This document shows positions 18,467-27,429 of a DNA stretch of 64,000 nt, piece after piece. Each line of letters begins with the position of its first letter. Position 1 is the first letter of the stretch. Origin of the DNA: a virus; the IMG/VR virus record IMGVR_UViG_3300042922_000827, positions 1 to 64,000 of that record. One strand, written 5' to 3'. The notes under the pieces are model-generated. The model did no database searches, was not told where the DNA came from, and worked only from the letters and a program-made list of their open reading frames with translations. The position numbers and the translations under genes were made by a program.

Positions 18467-18516
18467 GATTTCACTTCCTTATATTCTAAATAAACATAAC
18501 GCGAGTTAATGTATAT

Positions 18517-19122
18517 TTATACTTTCTTTTTATTCGTTCTTTTTTTAATCGCACCACTAATCTTTGTCTCTTTTTTACGTGAAGCTCTAGATCTTTTATA
18601 TGAATAATTACTGGTCTCATGGTCATAATTCACCTCTTCTATATATCTTTTTTGATATGGTATAATTATCTTAGGTGGAGTAGCAACCACTCGTTCAATA
18701 CTTGAACGATCGGCTAATATCTTTTTAAAATCTCCATCTGATATGCATAAATTATAATCGCATATTTTAAAAAATGGAAAAGTATTTGATATTTTATCTA
18801 TATCTTTTCCATCTGGTTTCTCCACTTCTTTTAATTTTACAAGAATAGGTTTGTGCTTCATAAATTCAACTATACTCATAACGCTAGCCATGGGAATGGA
18901 TATATTTCCATAAAATATTTTGATAGATGGAATACTTTCCGTCCCATTCTGATGTGCGAATATTCCAGTTATTTGCGATAATCCGTACTGCGATATTATG
19001 ATACTTCCCTTTTCATGTATTAAATCATTAACTATGTCATCTTCAGTAAAAGGTTTATATTTAAATACTTCATAATATTTTCCTTCTGAGCCAGCCCTAA
19101 TAGCTCTACTATATGTGTCCAT
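18517..19122 (-). CDS. Unrecognised protein with basic tail, coupled to helicase
   Basis: A 201-residue protein whose start overlaps the end of the helicase gene by 14 bases, implying translational coupling. The body is alpha/beta. The last 40 residues are strongly basic (Lys/Arg-rich, with SYKRSRASRKK and KKRTNKKK), suggesting nucleic-acid binding. No Cys-based finger or catalytic motif was seen. A helicase accessory factor is a reasonable inference from coupling and charge, not from homology. Confidence 0.7.
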   Translation of the reverse strand: MDTYSRAIRAGSEGKYYEVFKYKPFTEDDIVNDLIHEKGSIIISQYGLSQITGIFAHQNGTESIPSIKIFYGNISIPMASVMSIVEFMKHKPILVKLKEVEKPDGKDIDKISNTFPFFKICDYNLCISDGDFKKILADRSSIERVVATPPKIIIPYQKRYIEEVNYDHETSNYSYKRSRASRKKETKISGAIKKRTNKKKV

Positions 19123-20698
19123 TTACTTTCACCCTCTCTACTATAATGCGTTCTACTACATTACGTTGAGCCATATGCATCTGATAGTCATAAATCTGTT
19201 GCATATGAGCATTGTATCTATCTGCAATAATTTTATTATATCTTTCGTCAAGTTCTCTATCACTAATGACTATGTCCGTACACTTAGTAGCATATTTAGA
19301 GAACACTGGCTGTTTAGCTTTGTAATAATTCTTAATAGATAGAAATCCTCTATCTACTGCTTCGATATAAAATGTATTCCTATCTCTAGTTCTGCCTAAA
19401 GATTGTCTAGCTGTAACTTCAGATTTAAAGGGTTCTGCTAAAACAATTGTTAAAGCCAATCCTGCTATATCTATTGCAGCTCCACATGATTTAGTAGTTG
19501 AAAGTATTATTCTTTTATTTAACTGCTCTTGCTTTTGATTCTTTGGAATTAGTGAATGGAAGACTCCTATCTGCCCTCTGTATTCTGGGAAATAATATTC
19601 CATCCAATTATACACTATTGTTATCGCGCTAGTAGTGCCTATATAAATTAAAGTTTTGCCGTTCTTTTTTCTGCTAATTTCCATAAGAATATAAATAAGC
19701 TTATAGAACTCAGGTTTAGTAACTACATAATTGGTATAATTATTTCTATCAAACCCATATACATTCTTGCAACCGTTAATATCAAATGCAGTTGGATGTG
19801 AGTTATAGCTAATACCAATATATTCACTTCTAGGATCTTCTTCTTCATCAAACAAGTCAATTGCAGGTACATTCTTAAAACTAGTCTGGTATATTATATT
19901 CTCTCGTTCATCACTTCTTGCTGGAGTTGCAGTGAGGTATAAAGTCTTCATTGTATTTGTAAAAAAATCTATTTTACAAATATTATCAAAATTAAGATGT
20001 GCTTCATCATATATCTTTATAGCTATACCTAGTATTATAAATAGCTCTCCCACTTTATGCCATCCATGTTTATCGCCATAACTCTTGATGGTATCATGGG
20101 ATGCTAATATAAATTTGTATTTGGTAATATCATTCATTCCATTTAGTAGCCTAGCAATGGAACCACTTCCAGATATAATGTAAATTTCATCTCTCTTTAT
20201 ATCGGTATATTGTAAAATTCGTTTCTTCCATTGATCTATCCAATCTAAAGATGAAGTAATCATCATAGTTAAAAGAGATGTATATGAAGCCATAGCTATA
20301 CTAAGATATGTTTTGCCAGCTCCAGGATTTAGATTTACAGATAGCTGAGATTTGGTTTTTGTGTAACTATATTCATCTTTTCCAAGAATAAATCTAATAG
20401 CTTCTTTTTGAACATCGTCTCTTGGTAAATGTTTGATTCTGATAGGTTCTACTTTTCTATATGAATCACATTTACTAACAAGATGAGCATTACAACCAAA
20501 TAGACCTTCAATAAAATACACATCTATTCCTCTAGGGAGATACATCCTTTTGTTTGCCTCGTCATAATAACATGCTTTAGGAAATCTTGTATGTCTTAAT
20601 TTATCATAAATACTAAAAAAGTTCTCTAATCTAGGACTATCCCCTAGATTATAATTATTGATTATTATCGCTGAATGTCTTACTTCTATTTTATGCAT
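19109..20698 (-). CDS. SF2 DNA helicase (UvsW-like)
   Basis: A 529-residue superfamily 2 helicase. Motif I is NPGAGKT at residues 124-130, motif II is DEAH at 231-234 in KIYDEAHLN, motif III is TATPAR near 255-260, and a motif VI-like QSLGRTRDR is near 432. The C-terminal RecA-like domain includes a TLIYIGTTSAI strand. In T4-like phages UvsW uses such a core to remodel recombination and replication intermediates; that role is assumed here by resemblance. It overlaps the downstream 18517 gene. Confidence 0.87.
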   Translation of the reverse strand: MHKIEVRHSAIIINNYNLGDSPRLENFFSIYDKLRHTRFPKACYYDEANKRMYLPRGIDVYFIEGLFGCNAHLVSKCDSYRKVEPIRIKHLPRDDVQKEAIRFILGKDEYSYTKTKSQLSVNLNPGAGKTYLSIAMASYTSLLTMMITSSLDWIDQWKKRILQYTDIKRDEIYIISGSGSIARLLNGMNDITKYKFILASHDTIKSYGDKHGWHKVGELFIILGIAIKIYDEAHLNFDNICKIDFFTNTMKTLYLTATPARSDERENIIYQTSFKNVPAIDLFDEEEDPRSEYIGISYNSHPTAFDINGCKNVYGFDRNNYTNYVVTKPEFYKLIYILMEISRKKNGKTLIYIGTTSAITIVYNWMEYYFPEYRGQIGVFHSLIPKNQKQEQLNKRIILSTTKSCGAAIDIAGLALTIVLAEPFKSEVTARQSLGRTRDRNTFYIEAVDRGFLSIKNYYKAKQPVFSKYATKCTDIVISDRELDERYNKIIADRYNAHMQQIYDYQMHMAQRNVVERIIVERVKVNGHI

Positions 20699-20745
20699 AT
20701 TCTAATTCCCCCATTACACAACTGTTGGGAAGGTAATAAAAAAGA

Positions 20746-20769
20746 AAAGCTACCTTTTCAGGTAGCTTT
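20746..20769 (-). terminator. Terminator after the zinc-ribbon gene
   Basis: Stem AAAGCTACC / GGTAGCTTT with loop TTTTCA, beginning two bases after the stop and followed by a T-run on the minus strand. Confidence 0.8.
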
Positions 20770-20771
20770 GT

Positions 20772-21026
20772 TTAGGATGCGATTGTAATATTACAATCGC
20801 ATCCTATTAATTGCCCCTTACATTTTGGGCATCTTTCTACGTCGCAATTCAGATGGTGTACTCCTCCTTCTGCGACGTGACAATCATGACAATTTCCTTC
20901 ACCCCAATCTTCATCTTCCTTACCAAAAGGTATTCTATCATATAGAACACCATCTATTTCTACCTTATTAAAATTGCAACCTTTACCACTTTTATACTCA
21001 ACACCACATTTACAACTATATGACAT
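20772..21026 (-). CDS. Small zinc-ribbon protein
   Basis: An 84-residue protein of a small Cys/His-rich family seen in phages and bacteria. Ligand candidates are CKC near the N-terminus, a CHDCHVAEGGVHHLNCDVERCP segment in the middle and KCKGQLIGCDC at the end, enough for two zinc sites. It may bind nucleic acid or act as an adaptor; the role is not known. The last 30 bases of the gene form a perfect palindrome (see 20774). It has a GGGGAGAT site. Confidence 0.8.
   Translation of the reverse strand: MSYSCKCGVEYKSGKGCNFNKVEIDGVLYDRIPFGKEDEDWGEGNCHDCHVAEGGVHHLNCDVERCPKCKGQLIGCDCNITIAS
20774..20805. repeat. 32-base perfect palindrome at the 3' end of the zinc-ribbon gene
   Basis: AGGATGCGATTGTAA, TA, then the exact reverse complement. 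It lies inside the coding sequence (the GCDCNITIAS end) and just before the separate terminator hairpin. Confidence 0.85.
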
Positions 21027-21045
21027 TTTATATATCTCCCCTTAT

Positions 21046-21435
21046 TTATAAATCTAATTGGCTATTCAAATATTTAGTGCTGTAACTAATGAATCCTATT
21101 TGTCTGCCCAAAGATCTAAATTTAGTACTGACTGTGGTTTTATTTATATCAGTACTGATAATATAAAAATCTAAATTATCAACTAATATAATATCTCCTA
21201 CAGACAGTTCTATGTATCCACGACTAAAACGTAAAACTATATGATCTTTTGTATTATTTGGAAATATAGAGTGCGATATTAAATCTAATTTTGTACTTTC
21301 AGACGGTATATCAATAGAAATATCTCTGATAGTGCTTTTATCGAATGTCACCCTTGCTCTGTTATCTAAAATTTTATGGATTTTATTATCATCTTTTCCA
21401 ACGATAAACATTTTACTTTTTTGATATGCATCCAT
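21046..21435 (-). CDS. Unrecognised small protein, beta-rich
   Basis: A 129-residue protein with an AGAAGGAGAG site. Alternating hydrophobic residues (HIVLRFSRGYIELSVGDIILV and DFYIISTDINKTTVSTKF) suggest a small beta-barrel. No motif recognised. It lies 20 bases from the zinc-ribbon gene on the same strand, so probably cotranscribed. Confidence 0.68.
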   Translation of the reverse strand: MDAYQKSKMFIVGKDDNKIHKILDNRARVTFDKSTIRDISIDIPSESTKLDLISHSIFPNNTKDHIVLRFSRGYIELSVGDIILVDNLDFYIISTDINKTTVSTKFRSLGRQIGFISYSTKYLNSQLDL

Positions 21436-21459
21436 CTTATATCTCTCCTTCTAATAAAA

Positions 21460-21490
21460 ATAAGAGAATGCTGTAATAGCATTCTCTTAT
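21460..21490 (-). terminator. Terminator after the 21496 gene
   Basis: Stem TAAGAGAATGCT / AGCATTCTCTTA with a 5-base loop, five bases past the stop. Confidence 0.8.
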
Positions 21491-21495
21491 ATAAG

Positions 21496-21732
21496 TTATT
21501 TAGCGAAATCTGGATGTTTTTGGCATTTGGATAATGATTTGCTCAGAAATTGTTCTTTTGTTATTTCTTTATAATTAACAGCATTATCCTCCCCAAAGCC
21601 GACAGGAGAAAAATCCCCATATGCATCCTCTCCAATAAATGTAACCCCATACACTATTGATGATACACATCCGGCAATATAAATCCTTGATCCTGTAGTA
21701 TGTTCGTAAAATTTACCTAATTCAAATTTCAT
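21496..21732 (-). CDS. Small hypothetical protein
   Basis: A 78-residue soluble protein with an AAGGGGAGAG site. The first half has an ELGKFYEHTTGSRIYIAGC segment resembling small SH3-like phage proteins; the C-terminus has KCQKHPDFAK. It follows the beta' C-terminal gene by 14 bases and shares its promoter. Confidence 0.65.
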   Translation of the reverse strand: MKFELGKFYEHTTGSRIYIAGCVSSIVYGVTFIGEDAYGDFSPVGFGEDNAVNYKEITKEQFLSKSLSKCQKHPDFAK

Positions 21733-21746
21733 TTTTCTCTCTCCCC

Positions 21747-23912
21747 TTATTTATTTTTTACTCTATATCTAACAGCTGGGCAGAAGTTTTCTTTCTTAGG
21801 ATTATCATCAACAATGTTTGAAGTATCGCTAAGGAAGTTCTGCGGTTGCTTCATAAAGAAAAGATCCATATAAGATGTGGATGTTTTCTTAAATGATAAT
21901 GGGGTATATAATATCTTACTTAAATTTTGATATAATAAAGATATTACAATACTTGGATTGTCCATTAAAGATTGATTTAAAGTAAGAATTTGATACTGTT
22001 CATCTGGAGTATCCCAATCTGGTTTGTCTAGAACACTATTAATATTTCTTATTTGATTCATAAGAAGTATTTCTAAATGAACACTAGTAATATGCAATTT
22101 TCCTTCCAACACAAGTTCGATAAGTGTTTGAAGTACTCCATGTCTATTATATTTTTCTGGATCTTCTTTCTTTTTCTTAGGATCTACTTTCTTATTAAGC
22201 ACGTTTTGAATATCATCAAGCGTCTTGCTCAGTTCATTATTATGAAGTTTAATAAGGAATAGAGCAAAATCTTCTTCCTTACTTAATTCGTGCAAATCAA
22301 TCTGCAATGTATTCTCTTCTGTCGCTATTGCATTTTTCCATATATACGAATTAAAATCGGCAGAAATATACATTGGGTTGTCGTCTTCCGTTCTAATAAT
22401 CGATACATTTCCATCTTTAGTTTCTATAGCAAACTCTGTAATAAATTTATTATAGTTAACGTCTACTATATCACTATCATCATCGTCGTCATCTAAGTAA
22501 TCTGTCTTCTTGTAATCATCTTCATTTTCAGAACTTATCTTTTCAGGATCAATAATCATATAAGTTCCTTTTGGAAATTCATAGTCTGGAGACAATTGAA
22601 GTATATTGATATTGACAGAAAAGAATTTGTAAAATGCAGCGACCCAGCGCATCTTTTTAATAATAGTTTCCAATAGATGCTTTGCAGATAACTGTCGTTG
22701 TGTGAGTTCAGATGAAAGATTTTCTGCTGAATATTTACCGATCTTAATAGTATTATTTGTGTAAGCTAAGTCGCCATAACATTTATAGCATACACCATTG
22801 CCCCTAGCAGCAGATGCGCATGTCATTGGACTACGAAGATAAATTTTACTTCCGATTAGGAACTTATCTTTTCTACTTATATGGCGCTCTACACCATTAG
22901 GTGACATCCGATAGTATCTATCGGCTTGCATAATTAATATATCTTCATTCTTTATCTCGACTTCTTGATAATTATTACTATGGCAATCATATGTCGGATC
23001 GTCATGCAACTTCGTATCTATGTTATTTAGCCCTAAGATACGAGCAAAGTTACCGCTATATCCTACATTATTCTTCATTTGAATTTGTGCAACACGAGCA
23101 GAGCTAGAATCTATAAACTGGTTCAATATGCTATTTAAAGCTCCATTAATATAACTACCATCAATAATAGCTGGATGTACTCCGCCTTGACCATTTGGTT
23201 TCGACCCAATATGAATAGCAAATTCCTTATATTGTCTTGGATTGATACCTTCTTTTGATAAAAATGGATCTCTAAGACAATGATGGTAACCAATTAATTC
23301 TTTTGAATCTTTAATGATTATACTCATTGCCCGCTTTGCTCTCTCCATACCAAGATCTTTTACGTCTTCAATAGGAGTATTCTGAAATGATGTATGCAAA
23401 ATATCATCAAATTCTGGACTTGCATTCATTAATGCAATATCATCTTCTAAATTTATTGTATTTGCAATAAACATTGAAAATCTATCCACGTCAGTGAAAT
23501 TATACAGAGTATCATCAATAATATTATTCATAAGAACGCTGTCCATTTCTTTTCTAACAACGTCAACAAAATGCGTATCGATAAAATCTTTAATTGTATC
23601 TTGAGTGATAGCTTCATCGAAATACAAATGTTTGCCCACTATTTGCTTTCCAGATCTTACAATCAGATACCATTGAATTAGATTGAAGTATAAATCCATT
23701 ACAGATAATTCTACAACATCATCATTTCCCATATCTACAGTAATGAATGTTTTTTGCAGAAATTCCGTTTCGATTCCATCCTTCATTAAGTTAAGAACAC
23801 CTGTATAATGTTCTTGCCAGCTTGCCATGGTTATATCTTTGGTATGTAAAACCATGGTTCCTGTCTTAATAAGTTCATCGTAAATATAGTAGTTTTTAAA
23901 ATTGTTTAACAT
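21747..23912 (-). CDS. RNA polymerase beta' subunit, C-terminal half
   Basis: A 721-residue protein matching the C-terminal part of bacterial beta'. Residues 252-295 (GSYINGALNSILNQ, then SSSARVAQIQMKNNVGYSG) correspond to the bridge helix and trigger loop region. Four cysteines at 310, 365, 375 and 378 (the last three in SPMTCASAARGNGVCYKCYG) correspond to the second zinc site of cellular beta'. YSAENLSSELTQRQLSAKH near 394-412 matches the AAQSIGEPGTQLTMRTFH segment. An acidic insertion (YLDDDDDDSD) lies downstream. The N-terminal half is encoded at 55554-57188. Such split subunits are known from phiKZ/AR9-type phage polymerases. It has the phage promoter motif at 23984. Confidence 0.88.
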   Translation of the reverse strand: MLNNFKNYYIYDELIKTGTMVLHTKDITMASWQEHYTGVLNLMKDGIETEFLQKTFITVDMGNDDVVELSVMDLYFNLIQWYLIVRSGKQIVGKHLYFDEAITQDTIKDFIDTHFVDVVRKEMDSVLMNNIIDDTLYNFTDVDRFSMFIANTINLEDDIALMNASPEFDDILHTSFQNTPIEDVKDLGMERAKRAMSIIIKDSKELIGYHHCLRDPFLSKEGINPRQYKEFAIHIGSKPNGQGGVHPAIIDGSYINGALNSILNQFIDSSSARVAQIQMKNNVGYSGNFARILGLNNIDTKLHDDPTYDCHSNNYQEVEIKNEDILIMQADRYYRMSPNGVERHISRKDKFLIGSKIYLRSPMTCASAARGNGVCYKCYGDLAYTNNTIKIGKYSAENLSSELTQRQLSAKHLLETIIKKMRWVAAFYKFFSVNINILQLSPDYEFPKGTYMIIDPEKISSENEDDYKKTDYLDDDDDDSDIVDVNYNKFITEFAIETKDGNVSIIRTEDDNPMYISADFNSYIWKNAIATEENTLQIDLHELSKEEDFALFLIKLHNNELSKTLDDIQNVLNKKVDPKKKKEDPEKYNRHGVLQTLIELVLEGKLHITSVHLEILLMNQIRNINSVLDKPDWDTPDEQYQILTLNQSLMDNPSIVISLLYQNLSKILYTPLSFKKTSTSYMDLFFMKQPQNFLSDTSNIVDDNPKKENFCPAVRYRVKNK

Positions 23913-23983
23913 TCGCAGCCCCCCTAATTTACCTCATAGTATATTATTAAGTTGAGTTAGATTTAAGAATCCATTCTCAAGTA

Positions 23984-23995
23984 TATAATATATAA
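23984..23995 (-). promoter_or_regulatory. Phage promoter motif upstream of beta' C-terminal half
   Basis: An exact TTATATATTATA on the minus strand, followed by TACTTGAGAATGG, close to the extended consensus. It lies 72 bases before the start at 23912 and 13 bases from the terminator of the preceding gene. Confidence 0.68.
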
Positions 23996-24007
23996 TCAAG
24001 ACAAAAT

Positions 24008-24039
24008 ATAAGAGGGATAGCAATTGCTATCCCTCTTAT
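24008..24039 (-). terminator. Terminator after the 24044 gene
   Basis: A 14-bp stem (ATAAGAGGGATAGC and complement) with loop AATT, immediately after the stop. Confidence 0.82.
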
Positions 24040-24043
24040 TTAA

Positions 24044-24472
24044 TTATCTACCAATAGGACGTGTGAATGCATTTGGAGTAAGTTTAAGCAAACTCTTTTG
24101 AGCAACAACAGCATCTTTCTTAACGCGAGTGGCATACTTGTTCATAATTTTGCCAATTAGATCGCGTTCTTTAATACGATTTTTGCGTAGAGCTTCCCAG
24201 TTAGCATCACCGTCTTCTTTTGCTTTTTGAAAAGCGGCAATTTTAACACGACGAGTTAAATCATCCATTTTAGATAAACGAACAATCGTTTTCTTTCCGA
24301 TAACTCCAGCTTCTTCTAAAGCCTTCACTTCATCAGAACCAAGATATTCAGTTCTTTGATCTTCAGTCATCATAGCAACTTCTTGTTCAAAGATTTTTTC
24401 CATTAGGGCATTCTGATCTGTTACTCCAGATTCTTCATTTAACGCAGATGTTTCTTCAATAAAAAATGGCAT
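24044..24472 (-). CDS. Unrecognised small basic-helical protein
   Basis: A 142-residue protein; the ATG at 24472 has AAGGGGGT at the correct distance. The N-terminus is acidic (a TSALNEESGVTD segment) and the rest is helical with many Lys/Arg, ending in NAFTRPIGR. It is alone on its transcript, ended by the hairpin at 24008. No family recognised; a virion core or assembly protein is possible. Confidence 0.66.
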   Translation of the reverse strand: MPFFIEETSALNEESGVTDQNALMEKIFEQEVAMMTEDQRTEYLGSDEVKALEEAGVIGKKTIVRLSKMDDLTRRVKIAAFQKAKEDGDANWEALRKNRIKERDLIGKIMNKYATRVKKDAVVAQKSLLKLTPNAFTRPIGR

Positions 24473-24647
24473 TTTAAAAAACCCCCTTAATATATTCTTG
24501 TTTATATACAGCGCCCACATTAGACACGCTATAGATTATTTAGATGTTTTATAATTATAAACATATTGAATCATTGAATATAAAACTTTAATACCCATCT
24601 TACATTCATATAATGATCTAAATACATTGATAAAGGGGTAATTAGAG

Positions 24648-26756
24648 ATGTTACAAGGAAAACTACTAGATAGATATACTGGTATACTAAAGAGAATTAT
24701 GCCGTTATCTATCCCAGCTTTAACTGATGGGGAGATAGATGAAGCTATTCAATATTCTATTATGAAGAGATTTAAAGATAGTGATTGTACTATTCACAAT
24801 AATTACAAGCACAAAACTGTTAATACAAGTATAGCACAGCTTACAGAGTATATATTGGATAAAGAGCCAATCATGACTTCGTATGGTTGTCTATTTACTA
24901 AACATGGTAAAGTAAAGAATCCTTTATATGATTTAATCGAAGAAATTGTAACTATTAGAGACAAGTTTAAACATGAAATGTTTAAATATAAGAAAGGTAC
25001 AGAAGAATACGAAAAGTATTTTCTATTACAACTATTAGCAAAAGTAGATGCAAACGCTTTATACGGATGCCTTGGGAATTATAGCTCGATGTTCTATAAT
25101 ATTTACGTTGCAACAAGTATTACTCGTCAGGGGAAATCTGCTATCTCTGCTTCGATTATGCTATTTGAGGGGCTGTTAGCTAATAATGTAAAATTTGGTT
25201 CTCTGAATGAAATTATTACATTTATAGATAATACAGTATCAGAAGAAAGAATTTATGACGATAGACAAATATTAGATAGAGAAGTATCTCTAGCCGAAGC
25301 GTATTGTAAAGTTATGGGAACATGTGGATATAATTGGATACCAGATAGGAAAGATGCTAATCTTGTATGGGATATTATGACTAGATTAACTCCACAAGAT
25401 TTGACTAGATTATATTATAAAAATAATATGTATGCCTTTTTCAATAATAGCTTTATAAATAATCTTCTTATGAAAATTTTATGTACTCTTAAACTTCCAT
25501 TCTTAGATCCAAATAAACCACCTAAAGAAATTAAAAATGATCTAAATCAATTAATTGAATATATAAAAGAATATGTATATTATGGATATCAGATTATCGA
25601 TAAACTCGATAGAGTTGAAACTATGACTCGCGATGTTGTTCTTGTCACAGATACAGATTCTTGTATCATTAGTTTAGAGCCATGGTATAGGTTTGTATTA
25701 GATAAGACTAAATATTTTAGTAGCGATCAAATGAATATAAAAAACGAGATTATAGATATCATAGAATATATGAAGATGGATTCATTTGGAGATAGAGAAT
25801 TGCTTCCTATTGTAGAAAGGGTAGATCCTTCATATGATTATGATTTTTATGATGAAACTCTTATCGAACAGCAAAGACTAATCAATCCAGTTAATGTTAT
25901 TCCTCAGGATGGGCTTAGACATTCAATTATAAATATAATGTCATATTGTGTAAGCCAGCTCATACTAGATTATATGTATAAATATACTATCAATCATAAC
26001 TCAGCTGCTCCTAGCAGAAAATGTCTTCTTATAATGAAGAATGAATTTTTATTCAAAACTATTTTACTTACTGATGGTAAAAAGAACTATGCGGCTATAC
26101 AAGAAATACAAGAAGGAAATCTTATACCAAAAGGAATAGATACACAATTAGCAATTTCTGGACTTCCTATTGATAAGGTTGGCATACCAGAATCTACTGG
26201 TAAAGAGCTTAAAAGAATATTGTATGAGGATATATTAAACTCTGGAGATATTGATCAGATTCAAACTCTTAAGGATATAGCAATACTTGAAAGAAAGATA
26301 TTCAATTCAATAGAAAATGGGGAAACAAAATATCATAAGCCGGCAAGAATAAAATCTTTGAGCACATATGATACTCCATTTAGAATCCAAGGAATTAAAG
26401 CATCTGTAGCATATAATGCTCTTAAAGATGAACATGAAGATCCTATTGATTTAAGCAGACGTAACAGTATACTTATCATTAAGGTAAATATCAGTCAAAA
26501 AATTATTGAAGGTCTGAAAGAATCTAATCCTAATAAATATGAACAGATGACAAATCTTTTAGCAACAAAAGAATTTAAGGGTTCAGTTGAGGCTATAGGA
26601 ATACCATCTAATGCTTCTATACCAAGTTGGGTAATTGAATTTATTGATTACAATACAATTATTCATGATAACCTAACTAACTTCCCATTAGAATCAATTG
26701 GTATTACTCGCCTCAATAATAAAAATATAACATATTCCAATATATTGGAATTATAA
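24648..26756 (+). CDS. Family B DNA polymerase, C-terminal (palm-thumb) half
   Basis: The 702-residue product has the later motifs of a family B polymerase: motif B-like AKVDANALYGCLGN at residues 131-144 and motif C VLVTDTDSCII with catalytic aspartates at 335-338. A KNEFLFKTILLTDGKKNYAA strand matches the KxY/thumb-side segment. The exonuclease domain and motif A (DxxSLYPS) are missing, so the N-terminal half must be elsewhere; its own AAGGGG site shows this is a true start rather than a truncation. About 190 residues separate motifs B and C, far more than in T4-like enzymes, implying an insertion. The 3' end overlaps the first copy of a 42-base repeat. Confidence 0.82.
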   Translation: MLQGKLLDRYTGILKRIMPLSIPALTDGEIDEAIQYSIMKRFKDSDCTIHNNYKHKTVNTSIAQLTEYILDKEPIMTSYGCLFTKHGKVKNPLYDLIEEIVTIRDKFKHEMFKYKKGTEEYEKYFLLQLLAKVDANALYGCLGNYSSMFYNIYVATSITRQGKSAISASIMLFEGLLANNVKFGSLNEIITFIDNTVSEERIYDDRQILDREVSLAEAYCKVMGTCGYNWIPDRKDANLVWDIMTRLTPQDLTRLYYKNNMYAFFNNSFINNLLMKILCTLKLPFLDPNKPPKEIKNDLNQLIEYIKEYVYYGYQIIDKLDRVETMTRDVVLVTDTDSCIISLEPWYRFVLDKTKYFSSDQMNIKNEIIDIIEYMKMDSFGDRELLPIVERVDPSYDYDFYDETLIEQQRLINPVNVIPQDGLRHSIINIMSYCVSQLILDYMYKYTINHNSAAPSRKCLLIMKNEFLFKTILLTDGKKNYAAIQEIQEGNLIPKGIDTQLAISGLPIDKVGIPESTGKELKRILYEDILNSGDIDQIQTLKDIAILERKIFNSIENGETKYHKPARIKSLSTYDTPFRIQGIKASVAYNALKDEHEDPIDLSRRNSILIIKVNISQKIIEGLKESNPNKYEQMTNLLATKEFKGSVEAIGIPSNASIPSWVIEFIDYNTIIHDNLTNFPLESIGITRLNNKNITYSNILEL

Positions 26757-26761
26757 GGAGA
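26720..26761 (+). repeat. 42-base direct repeat, copy 1, with 18-base palindrome
   Basis: Identical to 27381-27422. It spans the polymerase stop and the ribosome binding site of the next gene and contains the perfect palindrome ATTCCAATATATTGGAAT at 26734-26751. Confidence 0.93.
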
Positions 26762-26770
26762 AGAGAGAAA

Positions 26771-27391
26771 ATGAAAACAAGAGAAGAAATGTTAGATGCA
26801 GAGCTAAAATATAGATTTGCATCATTTACCGAAGATCTAAACAGATATAATGATAACTTAAAGAAGTCTATTGAAATTAGGAAAAAACTTCTAATCAACG
26901 TACCAGCTACTGTGAAAAATGAAGAGAATTATAAAATTTATGTAAACGCTTCATTAGATACTCTTATTTTTGAACAAAAACATTTACAAAAACTTATTGA
27001 TAGGCATCTCACCACATGTATTGAATCTAAGATGAAAATATTAGATTTGGAAATAGAAGAGCAATTTAAAGAAAATATTAATAAACTCAAAAATATAGCA
27101 AAAGATATATGCAATATAAAATATGACATAGATGCAATTGTAGCTAATATAGAATCTATGTCAATAGACTATAGTAATAGTACAATACTAGAAGGGGTTT
27201 CTATTTTTAATAAAAATATGATTAATTCTATTAAAAATAGAAACGAGCAATTAAATACCATACCGTCTGCTATAGCTGATGCCACTCAATATAAGCGAGA
27301 AATCAATACTTCACTATGTTTTGTTTGCGAGCTTGAATACTTTAAATTGCAAAAAATTATTAATAGCAATACAATAATAGTAAAAATATAA
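26771..27391 (+). CDS. Helical protein with an internally duplicated motif
   Basis: A 206-residue protein, rich in coiled-coil-like helices. Two similar segments occur: one around residues 45-80 (VPATVKNEENYKIYVNASLD, LQKLIDRH) and one near the C-terminus (IPSAIADATQYKREINTSL, LQKIINSN). A third copy forms the end of the next gene. The gene is bracketed by two identical 42-base repeats. Function unknown. The ribosome site AAGGAGA belongs to the repeat. Confidence 0.7.
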   Translation: MKTREEMLDAELKYRFASFTEDLNRYNDNLKKSIEIRKKLLINVPATVKNEENYKIYVNASLDTLIFEQKHLQKLIDRHLTTCIESKMKILDLEIEEQFKENINKLKNIAKDICNIKYDIDAIVANIESMSIDYSNSTILEGVSIFNKNMINSIKNRNEQLNTIPSAIADATQYKREINTSLCFVCELEYFKLQKIINSNTIIVKI

Positions 27392-27422
27392 CATATTCCA
27401 ATATATTGGAATTATAAGGAGA
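27381..27422 (+). repeat. 42-base direct repeat, copy 2, with 18-base palindrome
   Basis: Identical to 26720-26761; the palindrome ATTCCAATATATTGGAAT is at 27395-27412, again just before the ribosome site of the next gene. Confidence 0.93.
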
Positions 27423-27429
27423 TATTAAA

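Noticed and set aside
26720-27422. CRISPR-like repeat
   Set aside because: Only two copies, with a coding gene between them.
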